From an uncultured Alphaproteobacteria bacterium (GTDB taxonomy: Bacteria > Pseudomonadota > Alphaproteobacteria > UBA8366 > JADFVY01): DNA of 64,000 nucleotides. The stretch lies in contig CAMYKU010000006.1 of the NCBI GenBank assembly GCA_947259105.1, forward strand, positions 17,851 through 81,850, read 5' to 3'. The notes beneath the pieces are model-generated. The model made no database searches and was not told the origin of the DNA. It saw only the letters and a list, made by a program, of their open reading frames with translations. Below, in pieces: positions 1 to 8,854 of this stretch. How positions within the stretch are numbered: the stretch's first letter is position 1; each line of letters begins with the position of its first letter. The position numbers and the translations under genes were made by a program.

Positions 1-64
1 ATTCCAGCGCGTCGGCAACCGAGTCGGGCTGGTACAGTTCGAAATCGTACATCACGTCAGACAT
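1..64 (-). CDS. FAD-binding (CoxM-like) subunit of a molybdenum hydroxylase, 5' fragment
   Basis: Only the first 21 codons lie in the window; the gene runs off the left edge. The start reads MSDVMYDFELYQPDSVADAL, which matches the usual opening of CoxM/CutM FAD subunits (a short strand followed by a P-x-S-V-x-x-A helix). It begins 24 bp after the stop of the molybdopterin subunit on the same strand, so it is probably the third cistron of a 2Fe-2S / Mo / FAD operon. In such enzymes this subunit passes electrons from the iron-sulfur clusters to FAD. The family call rests on a very short stretch plus context. Confidence 0.7.
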   Translation of the reverse strand, partial: MSDVMYDFELYQPDSVADALE

Positions 65-88
65 GGTCTTGGCTCCCCGCCTCCCGGC

Positions 89-2503
89 TCATTCGCAGTT
101 CGTCTGCAACGGTTTGTGGGACTGTGGCCGACCCGCCGCCGCATTGAGGATCATGTCGGTGACGACCGGAGTCCGGTTGAACATGTACCCGCCCAGCGCC
201 TCCGAAATGGCGCAGATCAGCGCCGACGAGGCCGCCCCTTCCAGCGGTTCGCCGATCCCCTTGGCGCCGACCGGGTTCTGGGGGTCCGGCTGGTCGACCG
301 CATCCCAGCCCATCTCGGCGGGTATGTCGAGATAGGTCTTGGGCTTGGCCTGATGCAGACCCCGGGCGCCCGGCCGGCCATAGGCCGGGTCGTAGATGTG
401 CCGCTCCGTCGATGCCAGGCCGAAGCCCATGACGGCGCCGCCGCGCACCTGCGCGGCCAGACCCTGGGGATGCATCACCGTGCCGCAATCGGCGACGCCG
501 ACATAGTCGAGGATCTCGTACTTACCGGTTTCCAGATCGAGTTCGATCTCGATAAAGCCGACCGACAGAGCCGGGACCACGCCTTCCTTGGCGAGGTTGT
601 CCTTGGCGACCCCGATGAGGCCGGTGCCGGCGATCGCCGCGACCGCGGCCCGGGTCATGGGATTGATATCCTCGGGCACCTCCTGGCCGTTGAACGCGCC
701 GCCGAGCTTGACTGCCCGTTTGGCGCAATCGGCGAACGAGACGCGCCGCGCCGTGTCCGATTTGTGCACCACGTGCTCGTCGACCAGATCGTAATCATCC
801 GGCGACCCGCCCAGATCCATCGACGCGAGCGTCAGCAGTTTGTCCTTGGCGTCGGTCGCCGCGACGAAGTTGGTCCGGGTCATGGTGAAGCTGGTATTGG
901 AGCCGAACTGGCCGAGGTTCCACGGCAGGCTGCGCGCCGTGCCGCCGCGTTCGATGGTGCAGCGCGACCAGTCATAGCCCAGCACCTCGGCCGCGACCCG
1001 CGATGTCGAGGCATACGAGAAGGTGCCAAGGTTGCCGACGCCGGTGTGGATGTGGAGGATCCCGTCGGGCGTGATCCGCACCAGCCCGTCGAAGCCGTTG
1101 CGTCCGGCACTGTGATACGCCTGGCCGATCGCGACGGCGCGCACCTTCGAGCCGTTCCGCTGGCCGGACGTCTTTACCCGTTCCGCCCAGTTGAAGCGCT
1201 CGCCGCCCTTTACCAGGGCCTCGCGCAGATAGGCGCTGGTCACGGGTCCCTGTTCGGCGCCGTATTTGGCGTCCTTGCCGCCACCGCCCGGCGCGTTGGC
1301 GAGGCGGATCGCCAGACGGTCGATGCCGAGCTCCCGCGCCGCCTTGTCGATCAGGGGCTCGAACATATTCGCGGTCTGGTTCTCTCCCGGCCCGCGCTGC
1401 GCGCCCTTGGGCACCGTGTTGGTCAGGACCGGCATGGCGCGGAACCGCATGTTCTCGGGCTGGAAGACGATGCTTGTGGCGTTGCCGACATTGTTGAAGT
1501 CGGGGAATCCCGATGTCGAGCCGAGGTCCTGCACGACGTAGACATCGGCCGCGATCAGCCGCCCGTCCTTGCGGAAGCCGAACTTCGCCCAGGCCTGGAA
1601 ACCGGCGCGCGCGTAACCGTTGTAGTATTCCTCGGCGCGGCTCACCCGCGCCAGGCACGGACGCCCGCCGAGCTTCTTCGACATCAGCGCCGGCAGCGCC
1701 ATGAGCGGATAGGACGTGGCCTTGCCGCCAAAGCCGCCGCCGCAATACTCGGCCACGAACACCAGATCGGACGGTTCGATGCCGATCAGCCGGGCCAGGG
1801 CCGGCTGGGCGAAAGCGGTCGACTGGGTCGATCCCCATACATGGCACTTGCCGTTTTCCCAGTACGCGGCCGCCGTGCGCGGCTCCATCGCATGGTGCGC
1901 GTTCGATGCGTGGACCATGTTCTCTTCAACGACGACAGCGGCCTCCTTGAAGGCCGCCTCCACGTCGCCGAACGCCCACTCGACTACCGGGGTTCCCTTC
2001 GGCAGCGCGTCCTCCCCGGCGAGCGCGAAGTCCTTGCCGCTCCATTTAATCTCCTGGAATTCGATGCGGCGGCCCGAGATATTGCCGCCGGTGAGCGCAT
2101 TGGGGCCGCCGGGCCTCAGGCTCTCGAGCGGGTCCACACAGAAGGCAAGCGGCTCCAGTTCGATTTCGATTGCGGCAACCGCGTCCTCCGCGGCCTGCTC
2201 GGTTTCCGCCGCGATCGCGACGATCGGCTGGCCGACATAGGCCGGCTCGGCGGCCAGGATCGGCTGGCCCGTGGGCCCCGGCTGCTTGACCTCGTCGGGC
2301 GTCAGCGCGGCAAGAAAACCCGGGACCTTCTCGGCCCGTCCGAGATCGATCTTCTTGACCATCGCGTGCGGCATCGGCGATGCCAGGATGCGAATGAACG
2401 CCATGCCGTCGGCGCGGAAGTCCTCGGCGTAGCGCGCCGCACCGGTCACCTTGGCTTCCAGGTCCGGCGGCGTGAAATTCTTGCCAATCAGCTTGTATGC
2501 CAT
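89..2503 (-). CDS. Xanthine dehydrogenase family molybdopterin-binding subunit
   Basis: An 804-residue large subunit of a xanthine/aldehyde/CO-dehydrogenase type molybdenum hydroxylase. The N-terminal 'a/b hammerhead' region (LEAKVTGAARYAEDF, about residues 16-30) is followed by the Moco-binding domains, with Gly-rich motifs such as YCGGGFGGKATSYP and, near the C-terminus, GAKGIGEPLEGAAS. The latter carries the conserved Gly-x-Gly-Glu whose glutamate is the active-site base in this family. It has no signal peptide, so if the enzyme is periplasmic it would be carried by the Tat signal of its small-subunit partner. It starts 2 bp after the Fe-S subunit, so the two are almost certainly co-transcribed. 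The substrate (aldehyde, purine or N-heterocycle) cannot be told from sequence. Confidence 0.9.
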   Translation of the reverse strand: MAYKLIGKNFTPPDLEAKVTGAARYAEDFRADGMAFIRILASPMPHAMVKKIDLGRAEKVPGFLAALTPDEVKQPGPTGQPILAAEPAYVGQPIVAIAAETEQAAEDAVAAIEIELEPLAFCVDPLESLRPGGPNALTGGNISGRRIEFQEIKWSGKDFALAGEDALPKGTPVVEWAFGDVEAAFKEAAVVVEENMVHASNAHHAMEPRTAAAYWENGKCHVWGSTQSTAFAQPALARLIGIEPSDLVFVAEYCGGGFGGKATSYPLMALPALMSKKLGGRPCLARVSRAEEYYNGYARAGFQAWAKFGFRKDGRLIAADVYVVQDLGSTSGFPDFNNVGNATSIVFQPENMRFRAMPVLTNTVPKGAQRGPGENQTANMFEPLIDKAARELGIDRLAIRLANAPGGGGKDAKYGAEQGPVTSAYLREALVKGGERFNWAERVKTSGQRNGSKVRAVAIGQAYHSAGRNGFDGLVRITPDGILHIHTGVGNLGTFSYASTSRVAAEVLGYDWSRCTIERGGTARSLPWNLGQFGSNTSFTMTRTNFVAATDAKDKLLTLASMDLGGSPDDYDLVDEHVVHKSDTARRVSFADCAKRAVKLGGAFNGQEVPEDINPMTRAAVAAIAGTGLIGVAKDNLAKEGVVPALSVGFIEIELDLETGKYEILDYVGVADCGTVMHPQGLAAQVRGGAVMGFGLASTERHIYDPAYGRPGARGLHQAKPKTYLDIPAEMGWDAVDQPDPQNPVGAKGIGEPLEGAASSALICAISEALGGYMFNRTPVVTDMILNAAAGRPQSHKPLQTNCE

Positions 2504-2505
2504 GG

Positions 2506-3189
2506 TCAGGCCCTCCCTGCCGCTTTCATGACGCCGCGCAGATAGTGGTCATAGGCCCCGCACCGGCAAAGATTGCCCGACATGGCCAGGCGCGCCTCGT
2601 CGACCGTGGGATTGGGGTTCTTCTTCAGCAGTGCCACCGCGGCGACCACCTGTCCCGGCGTGCAGAAGCCGCATTGCGGCCCGATTTCGTCGATGAAGGC
2701 CTGCTGGACCGGATGCAGCGTGCCGTCAGCGGCCGCGACGCCCTCGACGGTGACGATGTCCTTGCCCCGCACGCGATGGGTCAGCGTCGAGCACGAGTAT
2801 ATCGCCGTGCCGTCGGCCATCACCGTGCAGGCGCCGCATTCCGCCCGGTTGCAGCCGATCTTGGTGCCGGTCAGTCCGAAGCGGTAGCGAAGCGTGTGGG
2901 CGAGAGTCTCGTTCGGCGGGACCTCGGCCTGGCGCTTTCGGCCGTTGACGGTGAAGGACACCAGCCGCTCCACCGCGCGGGTATCGGCCCGCGCCCTGGG
3001 CACGCCGGGGAAAATGTAAGCCGCGCCGGCGATCACCACGCCGGAACAAACGACGCCGCGAATGAAATCGCGGCGAGTCATGTTCAGCGGCTTCCAGATC
3101 GGGATGTCCGAACCCTCAGGCCCAATCTCCTTGATTGCGGGCTCGCTGCCATAGTCCAAAGTGGGGTCATACGGACCGAAGTCGTCCAT
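2506..3189 (-). CDS. 2Fe-2S subunit of molybdenum hydroxylase with Tat signal
   Basis: A 227-residue electron-transfer subunit with two [2Fe-2S] sites: a ferredoxin-like CNRAECGACTV motif plus a downstream Cys (YSCSTL), and a C-terminal CGFCTPG ... LCRCG four-Cys motif. A twin-arginine segment (MTRRDFIRG followed by a hydrophobic stretch ending PRARA) begins at residue 37. This recalls periplasmic aldehyde oxidoreductases such as E. coli PaoABC, whose Fe-S subunit carries the Tat signal for the complex. The start at 3189 has a strong GGGAGGA site; the internal ATG at 3081, directly before the RR motif, has a poor one. The protein therefore seems to have an unusual 36-residue acidic leader before its Tat signal. 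It is first in the operon, ahead of the Mo and FAD subunits. Confidence 0.9.
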   Translation of the reverse strand: MDDFGPYDPTLDYGSEPAIKEIGPEGSDIPIWKPLNMTRRDFIRGVVCSGVVIAGAAYIFPGVPRARADTRAVERLVSFTVNGRKRQAEVPPNETLAHTLRYRFGLTGTKIGCNRAECGACTVMADGTAIYSCSTLTHRVRGKDIVTVEGVAAADGTLHPVQQAFIDEIGPQCGFCTPGQVVAAVALLKKNPNPTVDEARLAMSGNLCRCGAYDHYLRGVMKAAGRA

Positions 3190-3607
3190 CGAGAATCCTC
3201 CCTTTGGCGCCCGATCCGGCAGGCATGGTCATCTGTGCCGGGGAGTACGTTGGCTTTCTCGGAATGCTCGGGCGCTCCCTGCGGCAAAATGTAGCACCCG
3301 GACTCGCCGCCGGCAAGATCGCATTCTTGCCGCGCAAGCAGAAGTGAACGAAAAACGGCGGCGGTGCTTGCAACCGGCGCGAACGATGAACCGCCTGCGA
3401 ATCGAGGGCCCGGGAACCACGATCGGTGGGGACAAGAAGATCGAGTCAACCTTGGCGCGATCGACGGCGGCGATACCGGCCCCAGAGCCGATCCGGATTG
3501 AACGGAATCGCCTTCGGCGATCCGCCGAGCCGGTGAATCGGCGCTGTCTTCAAGTTCTAGTGCAGAATCACGCGATCGATCATGACGACGATCAATCGCG
3601 ATCCGCT
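3190..3607. other. Gap between molybdenum hydroxylase and TetR gene
   Basis: About 418 bp with no convincing gene. Translations here lack family features and ribosome sites. The promoter of the molybdenum-hydroxylase operon is expected just to the right of 3189 on the minus strand, but I could not pick a clear -35/-10 pair. Confidence 0.4.
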
Positions 3608-4213
3608 CTACGCCGCGTACAAGCGCAGGAAGTTCTTTGCCGCGCGCACAGCGCGCGCCTCGATTTGCGCCTTCTTCGGTGCGGCCAGAAGGTCCAGAAG
3701 ACGCCGTACCTGGGTGTCGCCGAGCAGCAGGCCAAGATAGTCCTCGGCCGCCTTGGACGGGGCTTCCATTCTCAAAGCCCCGCGTTTCTGGCTCAGCTCG
3801 AGAAAGCGGACGAAGCCCGGCAGCGTGGCATCACGGCCGGTGCTGGACAGGATCTGTGCGAGCCGGGGATCCGACAGCGCTTCCGAAATGGCGGCCCGGT
3901 TGATCGCAACCGCGCTGTCGCCCAGCAATAACTCCAGAAGCGCGCGGCCGAACTCTACCAGTACGACTTCGGTGGGCGCATCGCCCTCAAGATGACGCGC
4001 GAGCACCGCTTGAACGGCTTCGGCATTGCGCCGGATCACCGCCTCGAAGAGGCTTTGCTTGTCGCCGAACCAGGCATAAAGCGTTTCCTTCGATGCCGAC
4101 GCGCGCCTCGCGACTTCGAGCATGCTGGCATCGCGGTATCCGCGCTCCGCAAGAACCTCGATCGCAATATTCATGATCTCGTGGCGGCGCTGGTCGCGCA
4201 ATGCAGCCTTCAT
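3608..4213 (-). CDS. TetR/AcrR family transcriptional regulator
   Basis: A 201-residue regulator when started at the ATG at 4213 (MKAALRDQRRHEIMNIA). A longer in-frame start at 4276 would overlap the operator region and is less likely. The N-terminal helix-turn-helix is typical of TetR (MLEVARRASASKETLYAWFGDKQSL); the C-terminal region is a ligand-binding helical bundle with no specific family signature. It is transcribed divergently from the small membrane protein at 4316. Two inverted repeats with GTAC cores lie between the two genes, so it probably represses itself and that neighbour. The ligand is unknown. Confidence 0.85.
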   Translation of the reverse strand: MKAALRDQRRHEIMNIAIEVLAERGYRDASMLEVARRASASKETLYAWFGDKQSLFEAVIRRNAEAVQAVLARHLEGDAPTEVVLVEFGRALLELLLGDSAVAINRAAISEALSDPRLAQILSSTGRDATLPGFVRFLELSQKRGALRMEAPSKAAEDYLGLLLGDTQVRRLLDLLAAPKKAQIEARAVRAAKNFLRLYAA

Positions 4214-4238
4214 GTCCAGTGTCCGCTCATACTGGGTC

Positions 4239-4267
4239 TTGACACAATCCGTACCACTAAGTACGGT
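4239..4267 (+). promoter_or_regulatory. Sigma70-like promoter overlapping TetR operator
   Basis: TTGACA at 4239-4244, a 17-bp spacer, then TACGGT at 4262-4267. The -35 is a perfect match and the -10 keeps T, A and the final T. It points at the membrane protein starting at 4316. The first inverted repeat covers its spacer and -10, a layout suited to repression. Confidence 0.5.
4249..4266. promoter_or_regulatory. Candidate TetR operator 1
   Basis: Perfect inverted repeat CCGTAC-N6-GTACGG. It lies between the divergent TetR and membrane-protein genes. A second related repeat is centred 28 bp away. Confidence 0.55.
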
Positions 4268-4277
4268 TAAAGACAAG

Positions 4278-4293
4278 CGTACTGACTGGTACG
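4278..4293. promoter_or_regulatory. Candidate TetR operator 2
   Basis: Inverted repeat CGTAC-N6-GTACG with the same 6-bp spacing as operator 1. Centres are 28 bp apart, a bit under three helical turns. Confidence 0.5.
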
Positions 4294-4315
4294 GATATAT
4301 CCCCGGAGGAATTCG

Positions 4316-4714
4316 ATGTCAGATCCTGGAGAGTCCGCGGCCCGGGAGGACCGATACGCGTCGGCGGCGATCGTCGTCCTTCTCGTGCTTACCGGCGTGA
4401 TGTTGCTTGCGCTGTTCTCGCGCACGGCGCCGCATCCGCCGCTCGAAGTGGCGCCCTTCGCACTTGGCCCATTCCTGGGCGCCTCCCTGGCGATCGGTGC
4501 CGCTGCCTTCCACCTCGTCCACCGGGGCGCGCGCCATGGCGGCGCGCTTGCCTTTCTGTTTTCCCTCACGGCCCTGGTGGCGTTCGGGCCGCAGAAGTAC
4601 TTCGACCCGGCATTCCCGCGCATCTGGCCTGCAGTGATCACCGCGCAACTCGCCGTGATTGTCATCATGGCCTGGTGGGTCGCCGCCTTGAGGAGGGGGC
4701 GACAGGTCCAGTAA
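4316..4714 (+). CDS. Small membrane protein of unknown function under TetR control
   Basis: A 132-residue protein with about four hydrophobic segments (near residues 17-35, 47-64, 77-90 and 106-124) and a charged C-terminus (RRGRQVQ). I do not recognise the family. A good GGAGGA site lies 5 bp before the ATG. The gene is divergent from the TetR regulator, with its promoter-like sequence overlapped by the inverted repeats, so it is the most likely regulated target. Possible roles (small transporter, membrane modulator) are guesses. Confidence 0.7.
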   Translation: MSDPGESAAREDRYASAAIVVLLVLTGVMLLALFSRTAPHPPLEVAPFALGPFLGASLAIGAAAFHLVHRGARHGGALAFLFSLTALVAFGPQKYFDPAFPRIWPAVITAQLAVIVIMAWWVAALRRGRQVQ

Positions 4715-4756
4715 CGGGATCGCCCGTTTGATGATCGTCGCGGTAGCCCCCAGCCC

Positions 4757-5275
4757 TCAGCCGCCCGCCTTTCGTTGTGCCGCATCCGGCTCGACCTTGC
4801 CGACCGTACCCTCCACCCCGTCCAGCGCGCCTTGGGTCAGCTCCAGCGCGAGGAACCGCTCACGCTCGACCGGGCCGGGCAATTGGAGCTTTTCCGCCGC
4901 GGCGCGGGTAAAGCCGAGCTTGCCGTAATAGGCCTCGTCGCCGACCAGCAGGATGGCGGCCCAGCCCCGAGCCCGCGCCCGGGCGATGCCGTGCCGCATC
5001 AGCGCCTTGCCGTAGCCCTTGCCGGAGAGGTCCGGGCGCACCGCGATCGGCCCCAGCAGCAATGCCGCCCCGCCCTCCGGCAGCATGACCGGCCAGAAGC
5101 GCAGCGTTGCGGCCAGACCCTCGCCGTTCTCGATGACGAAGGAGAGGCCCGGCGCCGGGGCGACGCCGTCGCGCAGCCGGTAGACGGTCTTGTGGTGCCG
5201 GTCGGGCCCGAAGGTGAGGTCGAGCAGCCGCTCGATGGCGGCCGCGTGGTCGTCTGTCTGCTCAATGATCTGCAT
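4757..5275 (-). CDS. GNAT family N-acetyltransferase
   Basis: A 172-residue GCN5-related acetyltransferase of the YhbS-like predicted type. The acetyl-CoA motif A is visible as LGPIAVRPDLSGKGYGKAL (about residues 93-111), with the R/Q-x-x-G-x-G/A turn as SGKGYG, followed by YYGKLGF near residue 140, typical of this subgroup. The acceptor is unknown. It is a single gene; a 12-bp inverted repeat sits immediately upstream of its start. Confidence 0.85.
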   Translation of the reverse strand: MQIIEQTDDHAAAIERLLDLTFGPDRHHKTVYRLRDGVAPAPGLSFVIENGEGLAATLRFWPVMLPEGGAALLLGPIAVRPDLSGKGYGKALMRHGIARARARGWAAILLVGDEAYYGKLGFTRAAAEKLQLPGPVERERFLALELTQGALDGVEGTVGKVEPDAAQRKAGG

Positions 5276-5281
5276 GGCGGT

Positions 5282-5323
5282 GATCCTGCGACGAAACGGG
5301 AGGTTTTTCGCCGTCGCAGGATC
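5282..5323. repeat. 12-bp inverted repeat upstream of GNAT gene
   Basis: Arms GATCCTGCGACG (5282-5293) and CGTCGCAGGATC (5312-5323) with an 18-nt centre, ending 7 bp before the GNAT start codon. It could be an operator or a leader hairpin; nothing else supports either reading. Confidence 0.4.
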
Positions 5324-5527
5324 CGCGGGGGGGATCAGCGATCCCGGGTGAGCGGCCCTGACGGCGGCATGGCGAGGGGCCGGCGCGCACAGGCGCGGCC
5401 GCTTCCTCGTCGTCGCAGGCGTCGCAACTGGGCCACGTGGTGTCTCCCGGATCCGGTTGAAGGCAAGCGCTATATCACGGTGCGCACGGGCGCGCCAGAG
5501 TAATCGGGACGGCCGCCCGCCGGCCGC

Positions 5528-5920
5528 CTAATGCACCTGGTGCGCCTCGTGCGGGCTGTCGAGCGAGAACGCGGGGACGGCGACGTCGAACATGTCGCCC
5601 TCGGGGCCCTCCATCTCGTAGGAGCCGACCATCACGCCCGACGGCGTCGAGAGCGGCGTGCCGCTGGTGTATTCGAACGCCTCGCCGGGCTCCAGCACCG
5701 GCTGCTCGCCGACCACGCCGGGGCCCCGCACCTCCTGCACGCGGCCCTGCGCGTCGGTGATCGTCCAGTGCCGGTTGACGAGCTGCACCCGGCGCTCGCC
5801 GAGGTTCTCGATGCGGATGTGATAGGCCCAGACGAAGTGATTGTCGTCGGGCTCGGACTGCTCGTCGAGATAGACGGGGCGGACCGTGACCTTGATGTCG
5901 TCGGTGATGGCTTCGTACAT
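5528..5920 (-). CDS. apaG: ApaG (Co2+/Mg2+ efflux-associated) protein
   Basis: A 130-residue ApaG-fold protein (fibronectin-III-like beta sandwich), the usual length for the family. Signature stretches are [29 protein letters not shown] and [19 protein letters not shown], all characteristic of ApaG. Its biochemical role is not settled; it has been tied to Co2+ resistance and magnesium efflux in Salmonella. The start at 5920 was chosen because the conserved domain begins there ([13 protein letters not shown]); upstream sequence in frame shows no conservation signs. It appears monocistronic. Confidence 0.93.
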   Translation of the reverse strand: MYEAITDDIKVTVRPVYLDEQSEPDDNHFVWAYHIRIENLGERRVQLVNRHWTITDAQGRVQEVRGPGVVGEQPVLEPGEAFEYTSGTPLSTPSGVMVGSYEMEGPEGDMFDVAVPAFSLDSPHEAHQVH

Positions 5921-6150
5921 CGCGTGATCCTCTTGCTGCCCTGCCCGGCCGGGACCGGCAGCGACAATGTATGCCGCCGCGGCGAAATGTCCAGAAGCAA
6001 CCGGGCGAAGTTGCCGTCGTCGCCGGATCGCGGGGGGCCACCCCCCGGCAGTCACGCGATGCCGTTGGCCCGTCTGCGTCCTGGCCTGCATACCCTGGCA
6101 CGGGATTCCGGCGCAATTGGGGCGCAAATGGGGCGGCGGCGGCGGCCGGA

Positions 6151-6354
6151 TCACTCGAACGCGGCGCCCGGGCGGCTGCCGATTTTCTTGAGGATCAGCG
6201 CCAGCGGGCAGAAGCGGGTGAATGCCGCCTGCAGCACATTGGCGCCGACCACGGCGGTAACGAAGAGCCAGTACTGCGAGTGAACCTGCGACAGCGCGAG
6301 GCTGGCGAGGATCATGGTGCCGGCGAAGGCCATTACGATGCGGTCGATGGTCAT
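6151..6354 (-). CDS. DUF2892 (YgaP-like) inner membrane protein
   Basis: A 67-residue membrane protein with two predicted transmembrane helices (about residues 7-22 and 28-45). The ending [15 protein letters not shown] matches the DUF2892 family, in which a conserved FCPL motif follows the second helix. In other proteins this domain is fused to a rhodanese (YgaP); here it stands alone. Function unknown; sulfur-linked roles are only suggested by the fusion. Confidence 0.85.
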   Translation of the reverse strand: MTIDRIVMAFAGTMILASLALSQVHSQYWLFVTAVVGANVLQAAFTRFCPLALILKKIGSRPGAAFE

Positions 6355-6512
6355 GACGGGTGCGTCCTCTCAAGATTGCGTGGCCGCGATGGGCCCCGGA
6401 CATCGCCTGTATATAAGAATTTTCTAATTTTAAAACAAGAGTGAAAAACCGGAATTTCCGGAGCCTCTACTGTGTCTCCGATTGTCCACGATGGCAGCTC
6501 GCCCGGCAGGGT

Positions 6513-7154
6513 TCAGCCGATCTCCACCACCTTCCCGCCGGCCGCCCTTGCGTCGTCGGGATCGTGGGTGACCAGCAGCACCGGCAGGCCGCGCTCGGTG
6601 GCGTGGCCGAAGACGAAGCAGCGGATACGGTCGCGCAGCGCCGCGTCGAGCCGCGAGAACGGCTCGTCCAGCAGCAGCGCCTTGGGCGCCGCCAGCAGGG
6701 TGCGCATCAGCGCGATCCGCGCCCGCTGGCCGCCGGACAGGGTGGCCGGGTCGCGGTCGGCGAAGCCGGGCAGCTCGGCCTCCTCCAGCGCCGCTTCGAT
6801 GCGCGCCCGGCGCTCCGGACCGGCCAGGCCCGGGGGCAGGCCGAAGGCAAGGTTGCCGCCGACCGAGAGGTGCGGGAACAGCAGGTCGTCCTGGAACAGG
6901 ATGCCGACGCGGCGCGCCTCGGGCGGCAGGCCGGTGATGTCCGCACCGTCCAGCGTCGCCCGGCCGGCGATGCGGAAAGCCGGGTCGGCGGCGCCGCACA
7001 GCCAGGCCAGCAGGGTCGACTTGCCGGAGCCGCTCGGCCCCATCACGGTGACGATCTCGCCCGGCGCGACGGCAAGGTCGAGCCCGGCGATCAGCGTCGC
7101 GCCGTCCAGCGCCACGGTGACCCCGTCCAGCACCAGGCTGCCGTCGCCGCTCAT
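6513..7154 (-). CDS. ynjD: ABC transporter ATP-binding protein, YnjD-like
   Basis: A 213-residue ABC ATPase with Walker A GPSGSGKST, Q-loop FQDDLLF, signature LSGGQRARIALMR, Walker B ALLLDEP and switch His in VTHDPDDA. Its start overlaps the permease stop (ATGA), showing translational coupling. Gene order (binding protein, double-length permease, ATPase) and sequence fit the YnjBCD group, whose substrate is unproven (thiamine-, iron- or sulfate-like importers are relatives). Ends 38-odd codons shorter than ATPases with regulatory C-terminal domains, so it is a minimal NBD. Confidence 0.88.
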   Translation of the reverse strand: MSGDGSLVLDGVTVALDGATLIAGLDLAVAPGEIVTVMGPSGSGKSTLLAWLCGAADPAFRIAGRATLDGADITGLPPEARRVGILFQDDLLFPHLSVGGNLAFGLPPGLAGPERRARIEAALEEAELPGFADRDPATLSGGQRARIALMRTLLAAPKALLLDEPFSRLDAALRDRIRCFVFGHATERGLPVLLVTHDPDDARAAGGKVVEIG

Positions 7155-8836
7155 GCGGTGAACGCCTTCATGCCGTGGCGCCGGCGGTAGAGCCAGGCCG
7201 GGACCGCGATGGCGAGGGTGAAGCCGAGCCAGGGCAGCAGCGCCTGCAGGAAGGCATAGACGCCGATCACCCGGCGGTCGCCGCCGGCGGCGAGGCTCAC
7301 CGCCTCGGTCGTCAGGGTCGCATAGCGGCCGCCGCCGGCGAACACGGTCGGCAGGTACTCGCCGACGCTGACCGCGAAGCCGACGGCCAGGGCGAACAGC
7401 ACCGGGCGCAGCAGCATCGGCAGTTTCACGCGCCAGAACACCCGTCCGGGCGAGGCGCCGAGGCACAGCGCGGTGCGCGCGTAGCGCTCGTCGAGCCGCC
7501 GCCAGGGCCCGGCCAGCGCCAGGAACACGTAGGGCAGCACGAACAGCAGATGGCCCCAGACCAGCGCCGCCCAGCGCCCGTCCAGCCCGGACGCGACGAG
7601 CAGTACCTGGACCCCGAACAGGAAGCCGATCTGCGGCGCCAGCAGCGGCGCATAGATCAGCCACAGGGCGCGCGAACCGGGGGTGACATGGGTGCGCTGC
7701 TCGTTCTCGAGGCAGCCGAGGACCAGCGCGATGGCGATCAGCGCCGCGGCCAGCGCCACCGACACCGTGGTCCAGCCCGGCCAGGCGAGCGCGTCGGCCT
7801 GGCGCGCCCAGTTGCCCGGGCTCCACACCGACGGCAGAACATCGGGCCAGCGCCAGCGCCGCGCCACCGACCAGATCGCCATGCCGAGCATGCCGAGCAG
7901 CCCGACCGCGAAGACGATCCCCATCGCGCCGGTCGCGGCGATCCGGCCGCCCCGCTCGCCATGGCCGCGCCCGCCGGCCGCGATCCAGCGCCGGCCGAGG
8001 AAGGCGGCGAGCCGCTCGCCGCCGTGGAACAGGCCGATCGCACCGACGACCAGCAGGAACTGCAGCCCGGCCCCGGCGGCGGCGACGAACTGGCGGGAAA
8101 GGTCGGGATCGCTGAACCAGCGCAGCACACGCGGGGCCAGCGGCGGCGGCGTGCCCGGCGCCAGCACCAGCGCCATGTCGACCACCGACAGCGAATAGGC
8201 CAGCACCGCATAGACCGGCAGCCGGATCTGCGGCCAGACCAGCGGCAGCACCGTCTTGAACCACGCGGTGGCGGGCCCGTAGCCGAGCGAGCGGGCGACC
8301 GCGAGGGTGCGGTCCGCCGGCACCTGGCCGAGCGCCGCCAGCGTCATCAGCAGCAGGAACGGCACCTCCTTGAGCACCAGCCCGCAAACCAGCGCGATGC
8401 CCCACGGGTCGGGCACGGTGGCGATGTCCGGCGGCCGCTCCCAGCCGGTCAGCCACGGCGAGACCGCGCGCGCCGCCCAGCCGCTGGGCGATGCGAGGAA
8501 CGCGAAACCGATCGCCACCGCGACATGGGGCACGGCGAGCAGCGGCGCCAGCAGCCGCCGCACCGCAACGACCGGCCGTGTGCCGTGGCAGGCGGCGAGG
8601 AACGCCAGCACCAGGGCGAGAGAGACGATGGCGGCGGCGAAGCCGGTGCCGAGGGTGAGCCGGATCGACGTGACGAGGCCCGGCTCGGCGAGCAGACGGC
8701 GCCACGGCGCGAGGCTGAACTCGGTGCCGCCGAGCGCCGGCAGGACGCCGAAGGCCGGCAGCCAGGTGCCGACCAGCCCGGCGGCCACCGGCCCCAGGAA
8801 CAGCAGCAGCGTCACCGCGGGAACCCAGCGCAGCAT
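7151..8836 (-). CDS. ynjC: ABC transporter permease (double-length, YnjC-like)
   Basis: A 561-residue permease made of two homologous halves with about 12 transmembrane helices in total. Such fused permeases occur in the iron/thiamine/YnjC branch of the binding-protein-dependent family. EAA-type loops are visible in each half (DRTLAVARSLGYGPATAWF; ERYARTALCLGASPGRVFW). It overlaps the ATPase gene by 4 bp and follows the binding-protein gene after a 145-bp gap that holds a dispersed palindromic repeat, so the repeat sits inside the operon. Confidence 0.88.
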   Translation of the reverse strand: MLRWVPAVTLLLFLGPVAAGLVGTWLPAFGVLPALGGTEFSLAPWRRLLAEPGLVTSIRLTLGTGFAAAIVSLALVLAFLAACHGTRPVVAVRRLLAPLLAVPHVAVAIGFAFLASPSGWAARAVSPWLTGWERPPDIATVPDPWGIALVCGLVLKEVPFLLLMTLAALGQVPADRTLAVARSLGYGPATAWFKTVLPLVWPQIRLPVYAVLAYSLSVVDMALVLAPGTPPPLAPRVLRWFSDPDLSRQFVAAAGAGLQFLLVVGAIGLFHGGERLAAFLGRRWIAAGGRGHGERGGRIAATGAMGIVFAVGLLGMLGMAIWSVARRWRWPDVLPSVWSPGNWARQADALAWPGWTTVSVALAAALIAIALVLGCLENEQRTHVTPGSRALWLIYAPLLAPQIGFLFGVQVLLVASGLDGRWAALVWGHLLFVLPYVFLALAGPWRRLDERYARTALCLGASPGRVFWRVKLPMLLRPVLFALAVGFAVSVGEYLPTVFAGGGRYATLTTEAVSLAAGGDRRVIGVYAFLQALLPWLGFTLAIAVPAWLYRRRHGMKAFTA

Positions 8837-8854
8837 GGCGGTCAGGCCGGCGCT

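Noticed and set aside
116..2545. Very long open frame on the plus strand opposite the molybdenum hydroxylase genes
   Set aside because: An antisense shadow of high-GC third positions. Translation is Arg/Asp/Gly-rich without family motifs, and the minus-strand genes are certain.
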